From assembly GCF_009834785.1 (NCBI RefSeq), contig NZ_WUYX01000028.1, positions 1 through 64,000 on the forward strand: a stretch of 64,000 nt of DNA. Direction: 5' to 3'. This document shows, in pieces, positions 8,235 to 17,641 of this stretch. The translations under genes were made by a program, and so were the position numbers. Under the pieces are notes generated by a model. The model had not been told where the DNA came from and did not search any database. It saw nothing but the letters and a program-made list of their open reading frames with translations. This DNA is from Natronorubrum halalkaliphilum (lineage in GTDB: Archaea; Halobacteriota; Halobacteria; Halobacteriales; Natrialbaceae). Each line of letters starts with the position of its first letter. Within the stretch, counting starts at the first letter, position 1.

Positions 8235-9149
8235 TCAGACCAACACGCGCTCGAGATCGACCACGACGCCACTGTCCGCATCTGGATCCCCGACGAACTT
8301 CCCGAGACACACGGCAGCCCCGTTCGGCGTGTAACAGGCGACCAGCGCGTTCCGATCGATTCCCTCTTCGACCTCGAGGACGCCCGGCGCGTACACCGGC
8401 GCGCCGTTTGCCACCTCGCGGGCCGCGTTCTCGGCGATCGTCACCGACGGAATCCCCTCGAGGATCCGTTCGGCCGGATCCACGACTTCGTAGAGGAAGG
8501 CGGGATCGTCGTCCTCGAGCCAGAACGCGAGCGCGTCGAGAAAGTCGTGTGCACTGTAGAGATCGCTGTCGTTGAACGGCGTCGTCGCCGATCGGCGCAG
8601 ATGACCCATGTGCCCACCGGTCCCGAGGGCGAGTCCCAGATCGTGACACAGCTTCCGAACGTAGGTCCCGCTCTCACACCGAATACGCAAGAGAACCTGC
8701 CGCTCGCCGGTTTCGAGGACCTCGAGATCGTAAATCTCACGCACGCGAAGCCGCCGCGACACCGCACTCTTCCGCGGGGGCTTCTGGTAGATCGGCCCCT
8801 CGAACTCGGCGATGACCGACTCGGCGTCGGTCGGCACCGGCCCGTGGCACTCGAGGACGGCGACGTACTCCTTCGATCCCTCGAGAAAGACCGGCGCGAG
8901 CCGGGTCGCTTCGCCGAGCATGACGGGGAGACAGCCCGTAACTTTGGGATCGAGCGTTCCCGCGTGGGCCGCCTGCTCGATCGTCGCGTCCGCCCCGTAT
9001 TCGGAAAGGGTCTCTGCGACGGCATCCCGAAGCCAACCGCTGACCTGGTGTGAGGACGGGCCGGGCGGCTTATCGAGATTGACGACACCGAAGGTGAGCA
9101 GTTCGACGGGCGTTCGGTCGTCGGGTGGACCGCGAAGGCGCGTCGTCAT
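8235..9149 (-). CDS. truB: RNA-guided pseudouridine synthase Cbf5 / tRNA pseudouridine-55 synthase
   Basis: This 304-residue archaeal TruB/Cbf5 protein is the catalytic subunit of H/ACA RNPs, converting uridine to pseudouridine in rRNA and able to act on tRNA U55. The catalytic Asp is in HAGTLDPKVTGCLP (about residue 65). KPPRKSAVSRRLRVREIY and SGTYVRKLCHDLG are further family motifs. The C-terminal 75 residues form a PUA domain (NGAPVYAPGVLEVEEG). It follows cmk with a 3-nt gap, and both follow DUF106, the conserved haloarchaeal order. Confidence 0.95.
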   Translation of the reverse strand: MTTRLRGPPDDRTPVELLTFGVVNLDKPPGPSSHQVSGWLRDAVAETLSEYGADATIEQAAHAGTLDPKVTGCLPVMLGEATRLAPVFLEGSKEYVAVLECHGPVPTDAESVIAEFEGPIYQKPPRKSAVSRRLRVREIYDLEVLETGERQVLLRIRCESGTYVRKLCHDLGLALGTGGHMGHLRRSATTPFNDSDLYSAHDFLDALAFWLEDDDPAFLYEVVDPAERILEGIPSVTIAENAAREVANGAPVYAPGVLEVEEGIDRNALVACYTPNGAAVCLGKFVGDPDADSGVVVDLERVLV

Positions 9150-9152
9150 CGC

Positions 9153-9728
9153 TTACAACTCGTACTCGATGGAAACCGTTGCCTGTCCTTCGTCGCCGGC
9201 GGCGTCGTACTCTCCGACGGCGGTGACGAGCATGTCGAGCACGGCATCGGGCTCCCAGCGGGCCGTGTTCACCGAGAGATCGTAGATCGTCAGATCCTGG
9301 ATATCGATCCCGTAGTACTCCTGATAGCGCGTGGCCTCGCTTGCTTCGCGTGCTTTTGTCTCCTCGGTCGCCCGATCGGGATCCTTGTCCTCGCGCTCCG
9401 CGATCCGTTCGCCACGAACCGCCGGCGGCGCATCCAGCCAGAATCGGAAATCGGCCTCGTCGCCGGCCAGCCAACCGGCCAACCGCGACTCGAGAACCAA
9501 ATTATCTTCCGCCACGGCGATTTCCCGAAGCCGCCGGTCGAGATCCCGATCGATCTCGTCGTTTTCCTCGGCGAGTTTGTTGAACTCGAGTGGGGTGTAG
9601 CCGCGTTCGTCGGCCAACTCCCGGAAGATATCACCCCCGCTGATGTGATCGAGATCGAAGGTATCCGCGAGCAACTCCGCAGTGGTGCTCTTCCCGCTTC
9701 CTGGCGGGCCAGAGACGGTCAGTAACAT
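9153..9728 (-). CDS. cmk: Cytidylate kinase
   Basis: This 191-residue protein is the archaeal-type cytidylate kinase, phosphorylating CMP and dCMP with ATP. The P-loop [15 protein letters not shown] is at residues 7-21, and the [12 protein letters not shown] segment follows as in archaeal Cmk. The length is normal. It lies 3 nt before cbf5 on the same strand and is likely cotranscribed with it. The 187-bp upstream gap to DUF106 contains one copy of a recurring 17-nt motif (see 9853-9869). Confidence 0.93.
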   Translation of the reverse strand: MLLTVSGPPGSGKSTTAELLADTFDLDHISGGDIFRELADERGYTPLEFNKLAEENDEIDRDLDRRLREIAVAEDNLVLESRLAGWLAGDEADFRFWLDAPPAVRGERIAEREDKDPDRATEETKAREASEATRYQEYYGIDIQDLTIYDLSVNTARWEPDAVLDMLVTAVGEYDAAGDEGQATVSIEYEL

Positions 9729-9852
9729 ACTGGGTTTGCGAGGTGCCGGGTAAAATGGGTTTTGAATCGGTTGACGGACGAACTCGTCGAACGCGACCCG
9801 TGTGCGATGTGGGCGCGAGCCGTGGGGCTCGAGTACGATCGGTGTGTAAACC

Positions 9853-9869
9853 GTTCCAGTGGCTACTAT
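9853..9869 (+). repeat. Copy 1 of the GTTNCAGNNGSTACTAT intergenic motif
   Basis: The sequence GTTCCAGTGGCTACTAT lies in the DUF106-cmk gap. It matches copies at 41204-41220 (GTTTCAGTTGCTACTAT) and 49590-49606 (GTTACAGGTGGTACTAT). All are intergenic. Confidence 0.5.
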
Positions 9870-9915
9870 AGGGACGGCAAAGCTGAAAAATGGAGAACTG
9901 AACCGTCAACCGAGA

Positions 9916-10854
9916 TTACGACGGCGTCATATCGATGTTTAGCGACTTGCGCAACAGCTGCGTAAAGCCCATCGAGCACAGGAAGTACCAGACAATCCAG
10001 GCCGGCATCGGACCCAAAAGTCCGGAGTTCCAGCTAGTTTCGCCGGCGATCGGCATCACCACGGTTCCCTCGACTCCCACACCGTGGATCTTCCAGTACA
10101 TCCAGAGGAACAGCGGAATGGTAAACAGCATGATCCAGACCATCGGCCGGAGCTGCTCTTTGAACATCCCGAGGTTCTCCGCCATGGCCTCCATCTGCTC
10201 CTCGCGAGCTTCCTCGAGTTCGTTGTCGATACGCTCGAGTTCGGCCTCACTGGCGCCGCGTTCTTCGGCCTCTTTCTTGCGCTCGCGGACGTCCTTCTGT
10301 TTCTCCTGCATCGCCTTCATGCGCTCCTGATACTTCCCCATGATCTCGGGATTCATCAGATTCGCCTGCAACAGCGTCGAGTAGAGGCCGGTCAGGAGTG
10401 CAACGGACAGGATCACGGCATAAAATGGCATTGCGGTGTCGAGCGGCCCCAGCGCAAGATTGAGTGTCTCGCCAACGGTGTCTCGAACGGACTCGATCCA
10501 GTAGCCGAACATCAACAGCAGCGAGCCGACGCCAGCCAACTTATCCCACTGTGACCACTGGGATTCTTCGGCATCGATATCGACGTCGGCGCCGTAACTG
10601 CTGCTGTCGCCGTCCCCGTCGAGCGCCTCGTCGTAGGCCTCCCGGTCAGCGATTTCGAACCCCTCGTCACCGTCAACTAGTACGCCTTTTTCGATCAGCC
10701 GACCCCACTGTCCACTCGACAGGTCGTCGTTGACGTCGGCCCAGTTGACCTCGCCCCCGTTCCTGTCGGCTTCCTCGCGGATGGTCTCGAGAGCGTCTGC
10801 CATCGAGGAATCCTCGCGGACGAGGTCGTCGATCTTCTCCGCTGTACGCGTCAT
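9916..10854 (-). CDS. DUF106 membrane protein, EMC3/TMCO1-like (Oxa1 superfamily)
   Basis: This 312-residue protein has an acidic N-terminal cytoplasmic region (about residues 1-95, possibly a small winged-helix-like fold), then a membrane segment near 110, a second near 145, a charged coiled coil at about 180-235 (KYQERMKAMQEKQKDVRERK), and two more membrane segments at the C-terminus. This is the topology of archaeal DUF106 proteins, members of the YidC/Oxa1/Get1 insertase superfamily related to EMC3 and TMCO1. A membrane-protein insertion role near SecY is plausible. It usually adjoins adk and secY; here adk is displaced by about 5.2 kb. An AT-rich box (gataaacac, minus strand) lies about 40 nt upstream. 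Confidence 0.85.
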   Translation of the reverse strand: MTRTAEKIDDLVREDSSMADALETIREEADRNGGEVNWADVNDDLSSGQWGRLIEKGVLVDGDEGFEIADREAYDEALDGDGDSSSYGADVDIDAEESQWSQWDKLAGVGSLLLMFGYWIESVRDTVGETLNLALGPLDTAMPFYAVILSVALLTGLYSTLLQANLMNPEIMGKYQERMKAMQEKQKDVRERKKEAEERGASEAELERIDNELEEAREEQMEAMAENLGMFKEQLRPMVWIMLFTIPLFLWMYWKIHGVGVEGTVVMPIAGETSWNSGLLGPMPAWIVWYFLCSMGFTQLLRKSLNIDMTPS

Positions 10855-11023
10855 CTGCTTGGGGCTAGGAGGCGTTCGGTATACAAGTGTTTATCTTCGG
10901 TCGTGGATCAGGTGGACGTCAAATCTGAATCGTGGTTCCAAAATAAGCTGCGACTCCACCTCGTTCTCCTCTCTATTCAGAGAGTAAAGAGCCAAAATAG
11001 GGAGATGAAACGCTGAGCCAACA

Positions 11024-11030
11024 TTTATTA
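11024..11030 (+). promoter_or_regulatory. TATA-like box of the large surface-protein gene
   Basis: TTTATTA is centred about 31 nt before ATG 11058, giving a predicted start of transcription a few bases before the codon. It is followed by TGATCGAATG, a string also present before the second surface-protein gene (14510-14519 region). Confidence 0.45.
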
Positions 11031-11057
11031 TGATCGAATGTAAACCAGTACGAAATA

Positions 11058-13835
11058 ATGAAAGAAAGTGGTGACTGGCTGCGGACCACGATCGGGGGAA
11101 AACGCGGGTTATCTCCGCAGGTGGGTCTCATTTTATTGTTTGGGATGGTGGCTATCGTTGGTATACTGGTTCTCGTCGCCGGAATGGGTTTGATCGATTC
11201 GCTCGAGTCCGAAAGTAGAGCAGAAAACACACGTAATTCCATGGATGTCATGGACCACGGACTTGCAACTGTTATTGGCACCGGCGAAAAACAAGAGGTC
11301 CCATTTGAGGATGCTCAATACAAAGAAGACGGATCGGTGTATATTGCATGGGTGAATGCCAGCTCAGGTAAATGGGACCACAAGCCCAATGCAACAATCA
11401 ATCCCCTCGGAACAATTGAATCAGAATTAGAGGGACGAACGATTGCGTATCAGGGAGGGGGTATATGGGAACAGACATCTGATGGAACGACCGTTTATTC
11501 TCCACCAACCATTCGATACGATAACAATTCATTGACGGTCGAACCGGTCCAGATCGAAGCAAGTGACATCAGAGGAGGTGAAGCGATTGCAGAAATCAAT
11601 GACGAAAAAGCAGAGAATTTGGCTGCACAAATAGAAGAAGCGTCGACGGAATCTAACGGAACCAATCTTGCGTTACAAATTGAAAGCGAGTATCACGAGG
11701 GGTGGAAGCAACATTTCCAATCAGCAATGGAAGGAGATGTTGATATTGATCATAACCCGAGTGAAAATCAGGTCAGAGTATATATCGAAGATGCGAGATC
11801 CGATGCACTATTCAAAGTAAGTGATCTCGAAGGCGATCGAATAGTCTCGCACAACGGCGATTTATCTGCCAACGCAACGGTTCGGAATATTGGTCACGCA
11901 CAGGGAGCGGAAAATGTAACGCTATCACTAAACCCGGAAAACAAAACCGAAGTCGAACTGAAACCCGGTGAGTCGGTGACGAAACCGTTCACGGTCCCCG
12001 TCGATAGTATTTCAACAGAGAAAACAGATCTCGATCAATATGGTGCCTACACCTACAACGTCAGTACAGTCAATGATTCTGTTGAACGCGAGTTCTTCCT
12101 GAGCTATCCTAACACATCATACTATGAACTCCGAGACGACAGCCTCAACGTCACTGAGGATCCCAATAACGGAACGGTTTCCCTCGAGGTTGGGTTTTTG
12201 AATATCGGAGAAAATGATGAGGAACGAAATGTCACAATCGGTGTCGATAGTGATCAACAGGTTGAAGATGATGGAGAGGTCGTCGATGTCTCTTGGGAAT
12301 CTACCACACCGATTAAACAACAACCGTGGAACGACAGCACGATCACATCGACAATAAACCGGAGCGCGCTTCCAGACGGAGAGTACAACCTCACAGTCAG
12401 TATCGAAAACGATCCCGAGACATGCAGTGCCGCTGGTAACGAACGGACGTGTAATGCATCTACTGAGTTCGAGATCGAGGGTGGTGAAATCGGTGATCCA
12501 GGTGAAGTGATTATTACTGAGCCAGCAAACGTAAGTACAAGCGTTATTGGTACCGAAATTTCCGCAGAAGGCGGGGGAACATCTGGTGTGAAGCCAACTG
12601 CGGATGCAACAGTTGTAATTAATGGTGCCGACGAGACAGACGGCTCGATGGTCCAACAGGGGTCGGGTAATCTTGGTTTCAGCCTTGTGCCATCCGAACC
12701 AGATGCGCCTGATGACGAACCAGAGATGACATCTCGTGGTGGATGGGTTGCAACAGATGGAACTACTCCGGAAGCTGAAGGAGAATGGATCAGAGAATGT
12801 GGTATTTTCACATGTTGGGACGAGTTTGAAGGTCATTGGGAGTGGGACGTTGACGAATTAGAGTGGAGTGAGGACGGCGGATACGAACTTAACTGGCACG
12901 AGGGAGGTGACTGGAGCTGGCAGGGAGACGGGTCGGCTGAAGTGGTTGAATTCGATCGATACAAGCGATGGGCACCGGTAACTGCATCTGTCACAGTCAA
13001 CGAAACAGAAACTCAACTGACGCCACAAGGCGAAGATAACACACTGCCCGCAGACAGCATCGACGACGATTCAATAGCCGAGCATAATCTAAATACCTTC
13101 GGTACGCAGAAAGAGGTCTGGAACTACGACGAAGAGAACGTGACCGGAACCGTCTCGATAAGTTCCACGTATTGGAACTGTAATCGATGGGAATATGCTG
13201 GCGTTGATAGTTCCAATGAAAGTGGGTATGATAGCAACTACTATCATCTTGAGTGTGCCGACTTTGGGTCCGAGATCACGACAGCAGAAGGCGGCGGTAA
13301 CGAAGCCGATTCTGATACCGGATTCGTCATGACTCGAGATTCCGATCGGAACAATCTACCAGAGATCGAGGAAGGATATCCGCGACAGCGAAACGTCACC
13401 GAAGTCTTCGAAGACGGCACTGACGACATCGAACTCGACGAGAACGGCAATCTCACACTCGGCCCACGAGACTTCGCGTTCATGATGGAGGTGACGATGG
13501 ACCAAAATGGGCTACAACAAGTATACGACCATGTCTATGATGGTGATTATGATCTCTACACCGACAATCAGACCGAACTGTTCCATGCGGCGTGGGATAT
13601 CGGAGAGAATTACCGGGACAACGTATCTGGTACAAATGATCCAAACTACAACGACGTGATCGGATTCGTTCAGGTTGACGGTGGCGGGACCTACGTCAAT
13701 CTCGAGGAGAATCCGTTCCGTAACGTTCGTGTTGACGGCGAATCGCGCGATACGAGTGTCGAAGGAGGAGGAACCCTCGATAGTGATGAGGCCGGTACTA
13801 TTTCCGTTGGTGCTGGTTCCATCGTGATCAGCTAG
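11058..13835 (+). CDS. Large pilin-like surface protein (DUF7289-like)
   Basis: This 925-residue protein has a short basic N-terminus ending KRGLSPQVG and then one hydrophobic helix (about residues 21-44). That is the arrangement of archaeal class III (PibD-processed) pilin-like signal peptides, with likely cleavage after RG. The rest is extracellular, very acidic, beta-rich and carries more than twenty N-x-S/T sequons. Two Ig-like or CARDB-like repeats appear around 270-360 and 375-475. Its first 260 residues resemble the protein at 14552, for example SEYHEGWKQHF against SEYWRGWVTFF. The coding sequence is distinctly AT-richer than its neighbours, and the gene sits inside an otherwise conserved housekeeping block, suggesting transfer. 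Surface adhesion or pseudopilus function is inferred. Confidence 0.65.
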   Translation: MKESGDWLRTTIGGKRGLSPQVGLILLFGMVAIVGILVLVAGMGLIDSLESESRAENTRNSMDVMDHGLATVIGTGEKQEVPFEDAQYKEDGSVYIAWVNASSGKWDHKPNATINPLGTIESELEGRTIAYQGGGIWEQTSDGTTVYSPPTIRYDNNSLTVEPVQIEASDIRGGEAIAEINDEKAENLAAQIEEASTESNGTNLALQIESEYHEGWKQHFQSAMEGDVDIDHNPSENQVRVYIEDARSDALFKVSDLEGDRIVSHNGDLSANATVRNIGHAQGAENVTLSLNPENKTEVELKPGESVTKPFTVPVDSISTEKTDLDQYGAYTYNVSTVNDSVEREFFLSYPNTSYYELRDDSLNVTEDPNNGTVSLEVGFLNIGENDEERNVTIGVDSDQQVEDDGEVVDVSWESTTPIKQQPWNDSTITSTINRSALPDGEYNLTVSIENDPETCSAAGNERTCNASTEFEIEGGEIGDPGEVIITEPANVSTSVIGTEISAEGGGTSGVKPTADATVVINGADETDGSMVQQGSGNLGFSLVPSEPDAPDDEPEMTSRGGWVATDGTTPEAEGEWIRECGIFTCWDEFEGHWEWDVDELEWSEDGGYELNWHEGGDWSWQGDGSAEVVEFDRYKRWAPVTASVTVNETETQLTPQGEDNTLPADSIDDDSIAEHNLNTFGTQKEVWNYDEENVTGTVSISSTYWNCNRWEYAGVDSSNESGYDSNYYHLECADFGSEITTAEGGGNEADSDTGFVMTRDSDRNNLPEIEEGYPRQRNVTEVFEDGTDDIELDENGNLTLGPRDFAFMMEVTMDQNGLQQVYDHVYDGDYDLYTDNQTELFHAAWDIGENYRDNVSGTNDPNYNDVIGFVQVDGGGTYVNLEENPFRNVRVDGESRDTSVEGGGTLDSDEAGTISVGAGSIVIS

Positions 13836-13954
13836 GGTCGTATTTTCCCCTCCGTTCAGATAGACAGGACGAGAACGCGTTCTGATATCTGTCCGTTTCC
13901 CTGCCGAAAAGAAAAAACCAAACTGATAACGTGAACAGTGATTGTAGAGCGTCT

Positions 13955-14378
13955 CTACAACAGTTCGGCCAGTAGGACAGCCGCTAAGCCGAAGTAGATT
14001 AGCAGGGCAGTCACGTCCTTGACTGTGGTGATAAGCGGGTCAGAGGCTGCTGCCGGGTCGAACCCGTATTTATTCATGACCCACGGGTGACGTAGCCGAC
14101 GACGGACGCGACCACACAGACTGACACGTGACCGAAATGACAATGAGTGCTAACTCGAGCGCATACGGCTCGTCCAACTATCAGATGTAGGCCGCTACTC
14201 CCCCGATTGGACCGGTGATTAAGCCGATCAGTAGCCCGACGAACCCGTCACGAGAAAAGTAGCACATCACGTTTCTATTCTCGATGTGTCCGAGTGCGAG
14301 ACCGCGAACGAAATCGTTGATGCCTGTACACCGGTGTTTCCACCCATACGATTGATGACAGGGACTAATAAAGTCCAA
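13955..14378 (-). pseudogene. mgtE: Frameshifted fragment of an MgtE/SLC41 magnesium transporter
   Basis: Read on the minus strand from about 14378, one frame gives VINRMGGNTGVQASTISF, the hallmark selectivity segment of the MgtE/SLC41 membrane domain. A shifted frame continues VRGLALGHIENRNVM and FVGLLIGLITGPIGGVAAYI before a TGA. Another frame gives [11 protein letters not shown], and a further shift gives [18 protein letters not shown] and [17 protein letters not shown], ending TAG at 13955. At least two frameshifts and one in-frame stop are visible, and the N-terminal domain and first membrane helices are absent. This is a decayed gene lying between two surface-protein genes. The match rests on recognised family motifs, not a search. 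Confidence 0.75.
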
Positions 14379-14551
14379 TAGAGTTGATCGGTGATAAATT
14401 GTTTATTGATGTTTTAGGGTTTATTGGTCCCTAATGAGCCAATTCTATGCCCGTCTAGACGATATTATTTCCACATATAGGCCGACATAAACGGTTATGA
14501 AGTATTTGATCGAATGACCGTACTAATACAGTGACACTCAATTAAGGGAGT

Positions 14552-16087
14552 ATGAGCGCGCCACGCCGGGACCAGTTACCCATTCCATCACGGAGAGCCC
14601 AATCAACTTTGATGGGCCTTGTCCTCCTGATCGGAATGGTCGCAGTCGGCAGCGCCGGAATCTTTCTCGTCGCCGGCGAGACGATCGGCGACGTCGAGCA
14701 GGAGACCGAAAACGAACGGATTTCACAGTCGTTCGTCGAGTTGCGACAGTCCCTCGACGGGGTATCTGCTGGGCCGGACACCTCGGGCAATATCAACCTC
14801 GATGCCGGAAAGAGTGGAGCCATCGCAAAGGACGAGACGGGCTACATGAAGGTCGAATCCGAGGGCCTCGACGAGGACATCAACCTGACGTTCGGGACCG
14901 TCGAGTACGTAAGCGACGACGGGACCAAGATCGCCTACGAGGCCGGCGGCGTGTTCCGCGAGACCGGCTACGAAACGCGCGTCGTCTCCTCGCCGAACAT
15001 CCAGTACGATCTCGAGACGGAAACCCTCTCGTTGCCCGTCCTCACTGTCACGGGAGACGAACAGCTCGGGTCCGGCGACATTTCGATGGCACACAACGAG
15101 ACGACGACCTATGCGGAGTCGAGCGTCGTCGAGAACGAAAGTGTCGATATCACGATTAGGAGCGAATACTGGCGCGGCTGGGTCACGTTCTTCGAACAGC
15201 AAGCGGGCGACACAACCGTTCGAGATATCGAACAGCTCGATGGAGACGCAGCAAAGGTAACGGTTCGTGTTGGGTATCTCGAGTTCGATGAAGCATTCGA
15301 GGGAAGTATGGTCCTCCCAGAAGGGGAAGCCAACATCAGTAGTGGAGGTGGAGGGTCATACGATGATGACGAAATCGTCTCAGGGAGTATTCAAGAACTC
15401 GATCCGATAATCAACGAAATGTTGGAAGATGAGAACGTTCCCGAAAATCGTATTGACCCGATCGACGGGTCAGAAAGCGCCTTCGAAAATGGGACGTACT
15501 TCACTGAATCAGTTCACCTCGATAATGGTAATGTAGAATTTGATGTCTCAGAAGGCAATATTACACTCCTCGTAAACGAAAGTGTGAAACTGGAACACGG
15601 AAATAGAATTCTTGTTACAGGTACAGAAGATAATCCAGAGAATAGCTTAAAGATCTACGTTAGAGAGGATCTGCACGCGAAGGGTGATCTCTGCGTCGAT
15701 CCCTGCGGAAAAGAAGAAGACGGGGAGGTTAGCGCAGAAAACTTGCAAATATACGGGACTTCGGAAATGCATGGAATGTTTGGGTCTGGGCAGGAAGCCT
15801 ATCTCGAAGGTATACTATACGCTCCGATCGAAGGTGAGTTTGACGAAGAAAACAAATTTGCAAACTCAAACGCGTGTAGAGACGTTCAGATTTGTTTCCA
15901 ATCGAATACTGGAAGCGACGGATCAATTGCCGCATCCTCTATTGGGTTACAAGGTGGTCCCGAGATTGCTCACGATCCGGAACTTACTGATGCGGATATC
16001 GATCTCTATCCCGAAGAATACGCACTCCCGCCACAGCTGACGTTCCTCAACGTCGCCCATCACGAACTCGAAGTGAGAAACCAATAA
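14552..16087 (+). CDS. Pilin-like surface protein (DUF7289-like)
   Basis: This 511-residue protein starts with a basic leader ending RRAQSTLMG, then a hydrophobic helix (about residues 21-43, GLVLLIGMVAVGSAGIFLVA), the pilin-like start typical of DUF7289 proteins. The segment up to about residue 245 resembles the first 260 residues of the protein at 11058. The C-terminal half is beta-rich and repetitive, possibly a beta-helix (GNVEFDVSEGNITLLVN). It has four Cys in LCVDPCG and ACRDVQIC that may pair outside the cell. Base composition changes inside the gene: GC-rich to about 15250, AT-rich from about 15300 to 15960, then GC-rich again. AGGGAG precedes ATG 14552. The role is probably cell-surface; partners are unknown. 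Confidence 0.65.
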   Translation: MSAPRRDQLPIPSRRAQSTLMGLVLLIGMVAVGSAGIFLVAGETIGDVEQETENERISQSFVELRQSLDGVSAGPDTSGNINLDAGKSGAIAKDETGYMKVESEGLDEDINLTFGTVEYVSDDGTKIAYEAGGVFRETGYETRVVSSPNIQYDLETETLSLPVLTVTGDEQLGSGDISMAHNETTTYAESSVVENESVDITIRSEYWRGWVTFFEQQAGDTTVRDIEQLDGDAAKVTVRVGYLEFDEAFEGSMVLPEGEANISSGGGGSYDDDEIVSGSIQELDPIINEMLEDENVPENRIDPIDGSESAFENGTYFTESVHLDNGNVEFDVSEGNITLLVNESVKLEHGNRILVTGTEDNPENSLKIYVREDLHAKGDLCVDPCGKEEDGEVSAENLQIYGTSEMHGMFGSGQEAYLEGILYAPIEGEFDEENKFANSNACRDVQICFQSNTGSDGSIAASSIGLQGGPEIAHDPELTDADIDLYPEEYALPPQLTFLNVAHHELEVRNQ

Positions 16088-16103
16088 CCAATAACCGAAC
16101 CGC

Positions 16104-16739
16104 TCAGGCCACGTCTTCGATCGTCGCCTTCACGTCCTCCCAGACCTCGTCCGGTGCCTGCTCGCCGTTGACGCGCTCGAGTACACCCTCATCCTCGTAG
16201 TATTCGATCACCGGCTCGGTGTTCTCTCGGAACACGCGCAGTCGTTCCTTGACGGTTTCTTCGGTGTCGTCGTCGCGCTGCTCGAGTCGATCCTCAACGT
16301 CGGGGTCCTCCGGCGGGTTGTACTCGACGTGATAGATCTCGCCGGTTTCGGGATCCATCCGACGACCGGTGAGCCGATGGACGAGTTCCTCCTCGCCGAC
16401 ATCGAGATAGAGAACGACGTCCAGATCGGTCATATCCTCGAGTTCCTCGGCCTGCTCGAGGTTTCGCGGGTAGCCGTCGAGGACGAAGCCATCGGCCTGG
16501 GAGAGCGCTTCGTCGACGATAGCGTTGACGACCTCATCGGGGACGAGTTCGCCCTGATCCATGTATTCTCGGGGGGTGTCGTACTCCGTGTCCATCTCCG
16601 AGATATCCATGTCCTTGTTCGCGCGGAGCGCGTCGCCCGTGGTGACGTGTTCGACGTCGAACGCCTCGGTGATCTTTGCACTCTGGGTCCCCTTGCCTGC
16701 CCCGGGAGCACCCAGGATCAGAATTCGTGGCTGTGCCAT
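16104..16739 (-). CDS. adk: Adenylate kinase
   Basis: This 211-residue protein is a long-form adenylate kinase, interconverting ATP + AMP and 2 ADP. The P-loop [10 protein letters not shown] is at residues 9-18, the NMP-binding region follows ([13 protein letters not shown]), and the LID domain starts [19 protein letters not shown] without zinc cysteines. ATG 16739 is chosen because the P-loop then falls at the usual position; the frame is open upstream, but that leader is cysteine- and arginine-rich. In haloarchaea adk usually sits between secY and DUF106. Here secY is about 9 kb away and DUF106 about 5 kb away, on the same strand. Confidence 0.95.
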   Translation of the reverse strand: MAQPRILILGAPGAGKGTQSAKITEAFDVEHVTTGDALRANKDMDISEMDTEYDTPREYMDQGELVPDEVVNAIVDEALSQADGFVLDGYPRNLEQAEELEDMTDLDVVLYLDVGEEELVHRLTGRRMDPETGEIYHVEYNPPEDPDVEDRLEQRDDDTEETVKERLRVFRENTEPVIEYYEDEGVLERVNGEQAPDEVWEDVKATIEDVA

Positions 16740-16798
16740 ACCGGACTCTTGACCGGCGTCGCATAAAGGCTTAAAGAAACGGGCACATCTACCCTCGT

Positions 16799-17302
16799 AT
16801 GACACGATTCGACGCAGCCGATCCTGCGGAGCGACGAAAACTGTACGTCGACGCAATTACGGCCCACCGCCAACGCGGGAGTGGGTTCTTGACTCTCGAG
16901 GTGGACGACGAGGTGTTCGCAGATGACAGTGATGGATCGCTCGAAGACGCCCGGGGCGGCGATGAGCGCGAACGAGTCGGCGACGATGGTTCAGGTGCCG
17001 ACTCAGATCCGGATTCACCGCCGAATCTGGATCCCGACCTTGGGACACCGTGGATCCAGTTCGGGGACGGAACAATCAACCTCGACTGCACCGACGACGA
17101 ACTCGAGATGCTCAAATCAGTTCTCGGTGAGTTTCCGGCGTTCAAGATTGACGAGATACACCGACCCGAAGACACGGACGGGGTCAACGTACACGTAAGC
17201 GCAAAAGCAGACCCGAATCGGATCGCCCAGTGTCTCGACGCGCTGTTCCAGCGGGTGTACGGACTCCCGGAAACGGTTCGGGTGTGGGTCGTCGAGATCT
17301 GA
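16799..17302 (+). CDS. Conserved haloarchaeal protein, unknown function
   Basis: This 167-residue acidic soluble protein is divergent from adk across 59 nt. Residues 1-45 look folded ([20 protein letters not shown]), residues about 45-85 are an acidic D/S/P-rich linker, and residues 86-167 form a compact alpha/beta-looking domain ([20 protein letters not shown] to VRVWVVEI). No cofactor motif is recognised. The codon bias and the fold-linker-fold layout argue for a real gene. Convergent with the amphi-Trp gene. Confidence 0.75.
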   Translation: MTRFDAADPAERRKLYVDAITAHRQRGSGFLTLEVDDEVFADDSDGSLEDARGGDERERVGDDGSGADSDPDSPPNLDPDLGTPWIQFGDGTINLDCTDDELEMLKSVLGEFPAFKIDEIHRPEDTDGVNVHVSAKADPNRIAQCLDALFQRVYGLPETVRVWVVEI

Positions 17303-17347
17303 TGTCGGTGCTCGAGTGCAAGACGTTGACCGAGAAGGCGGAGCGGA

Positions 17348-17641
17348 CTACTCGATGTTGAGCTCGCCGCCGCCGTCGGAGCCACTCTCACCTTCGTCCC
17401 ACTCGAGTTCGAACTCGAGGCCGAGTTCGCCCGGTCCGTCGGGGGCCGAACTCGAGGTCTCTCGCTCGGCTTTGATCTCGAAGGTCGGCCGTGCGGGTGG
17501 CGACATCGTTACCGAGTCGCCGCCGGCCTCGAGCGTGATTTCGCCGCCGCTCTCGAGGCTGTCGGCCACAGTTCGAAGGTAGTCTGCGATCTCGCTCCGT
17601 TCCATCTGCCGTTCGAATTTAAAGAGGACCTCTTCTGGCAT
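17348..17641 (-). CDS. Amphi-Trp domain protein
   Basis: This 97-residue acidic protein opens EEVLFKFERQMERSEIADYL, with later segments GGEITLEAGGDSVTM and RPTFEIKAERE. It matches the amphi-Trp domain layout of haloarchaea: a short helix, then alternating hydrophobic beta strands with aromatic residues. The acidic tail (GELGLEFELEWDEGE) closes the domain. The molecular function of this family is unknown. It is monocistronic, and its stop codon lies 46 nt from that of the convergent gene. Confidence 0.75.
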   Translation of the reverse strand: MPEEVLFKFERQMERSEIADYLRTVADSLESGGEITLEAGGDSVTMSPPARPTFEIKAERETSSSAPDGPGELGLEFELEWDEGESGSDGGGELNIE

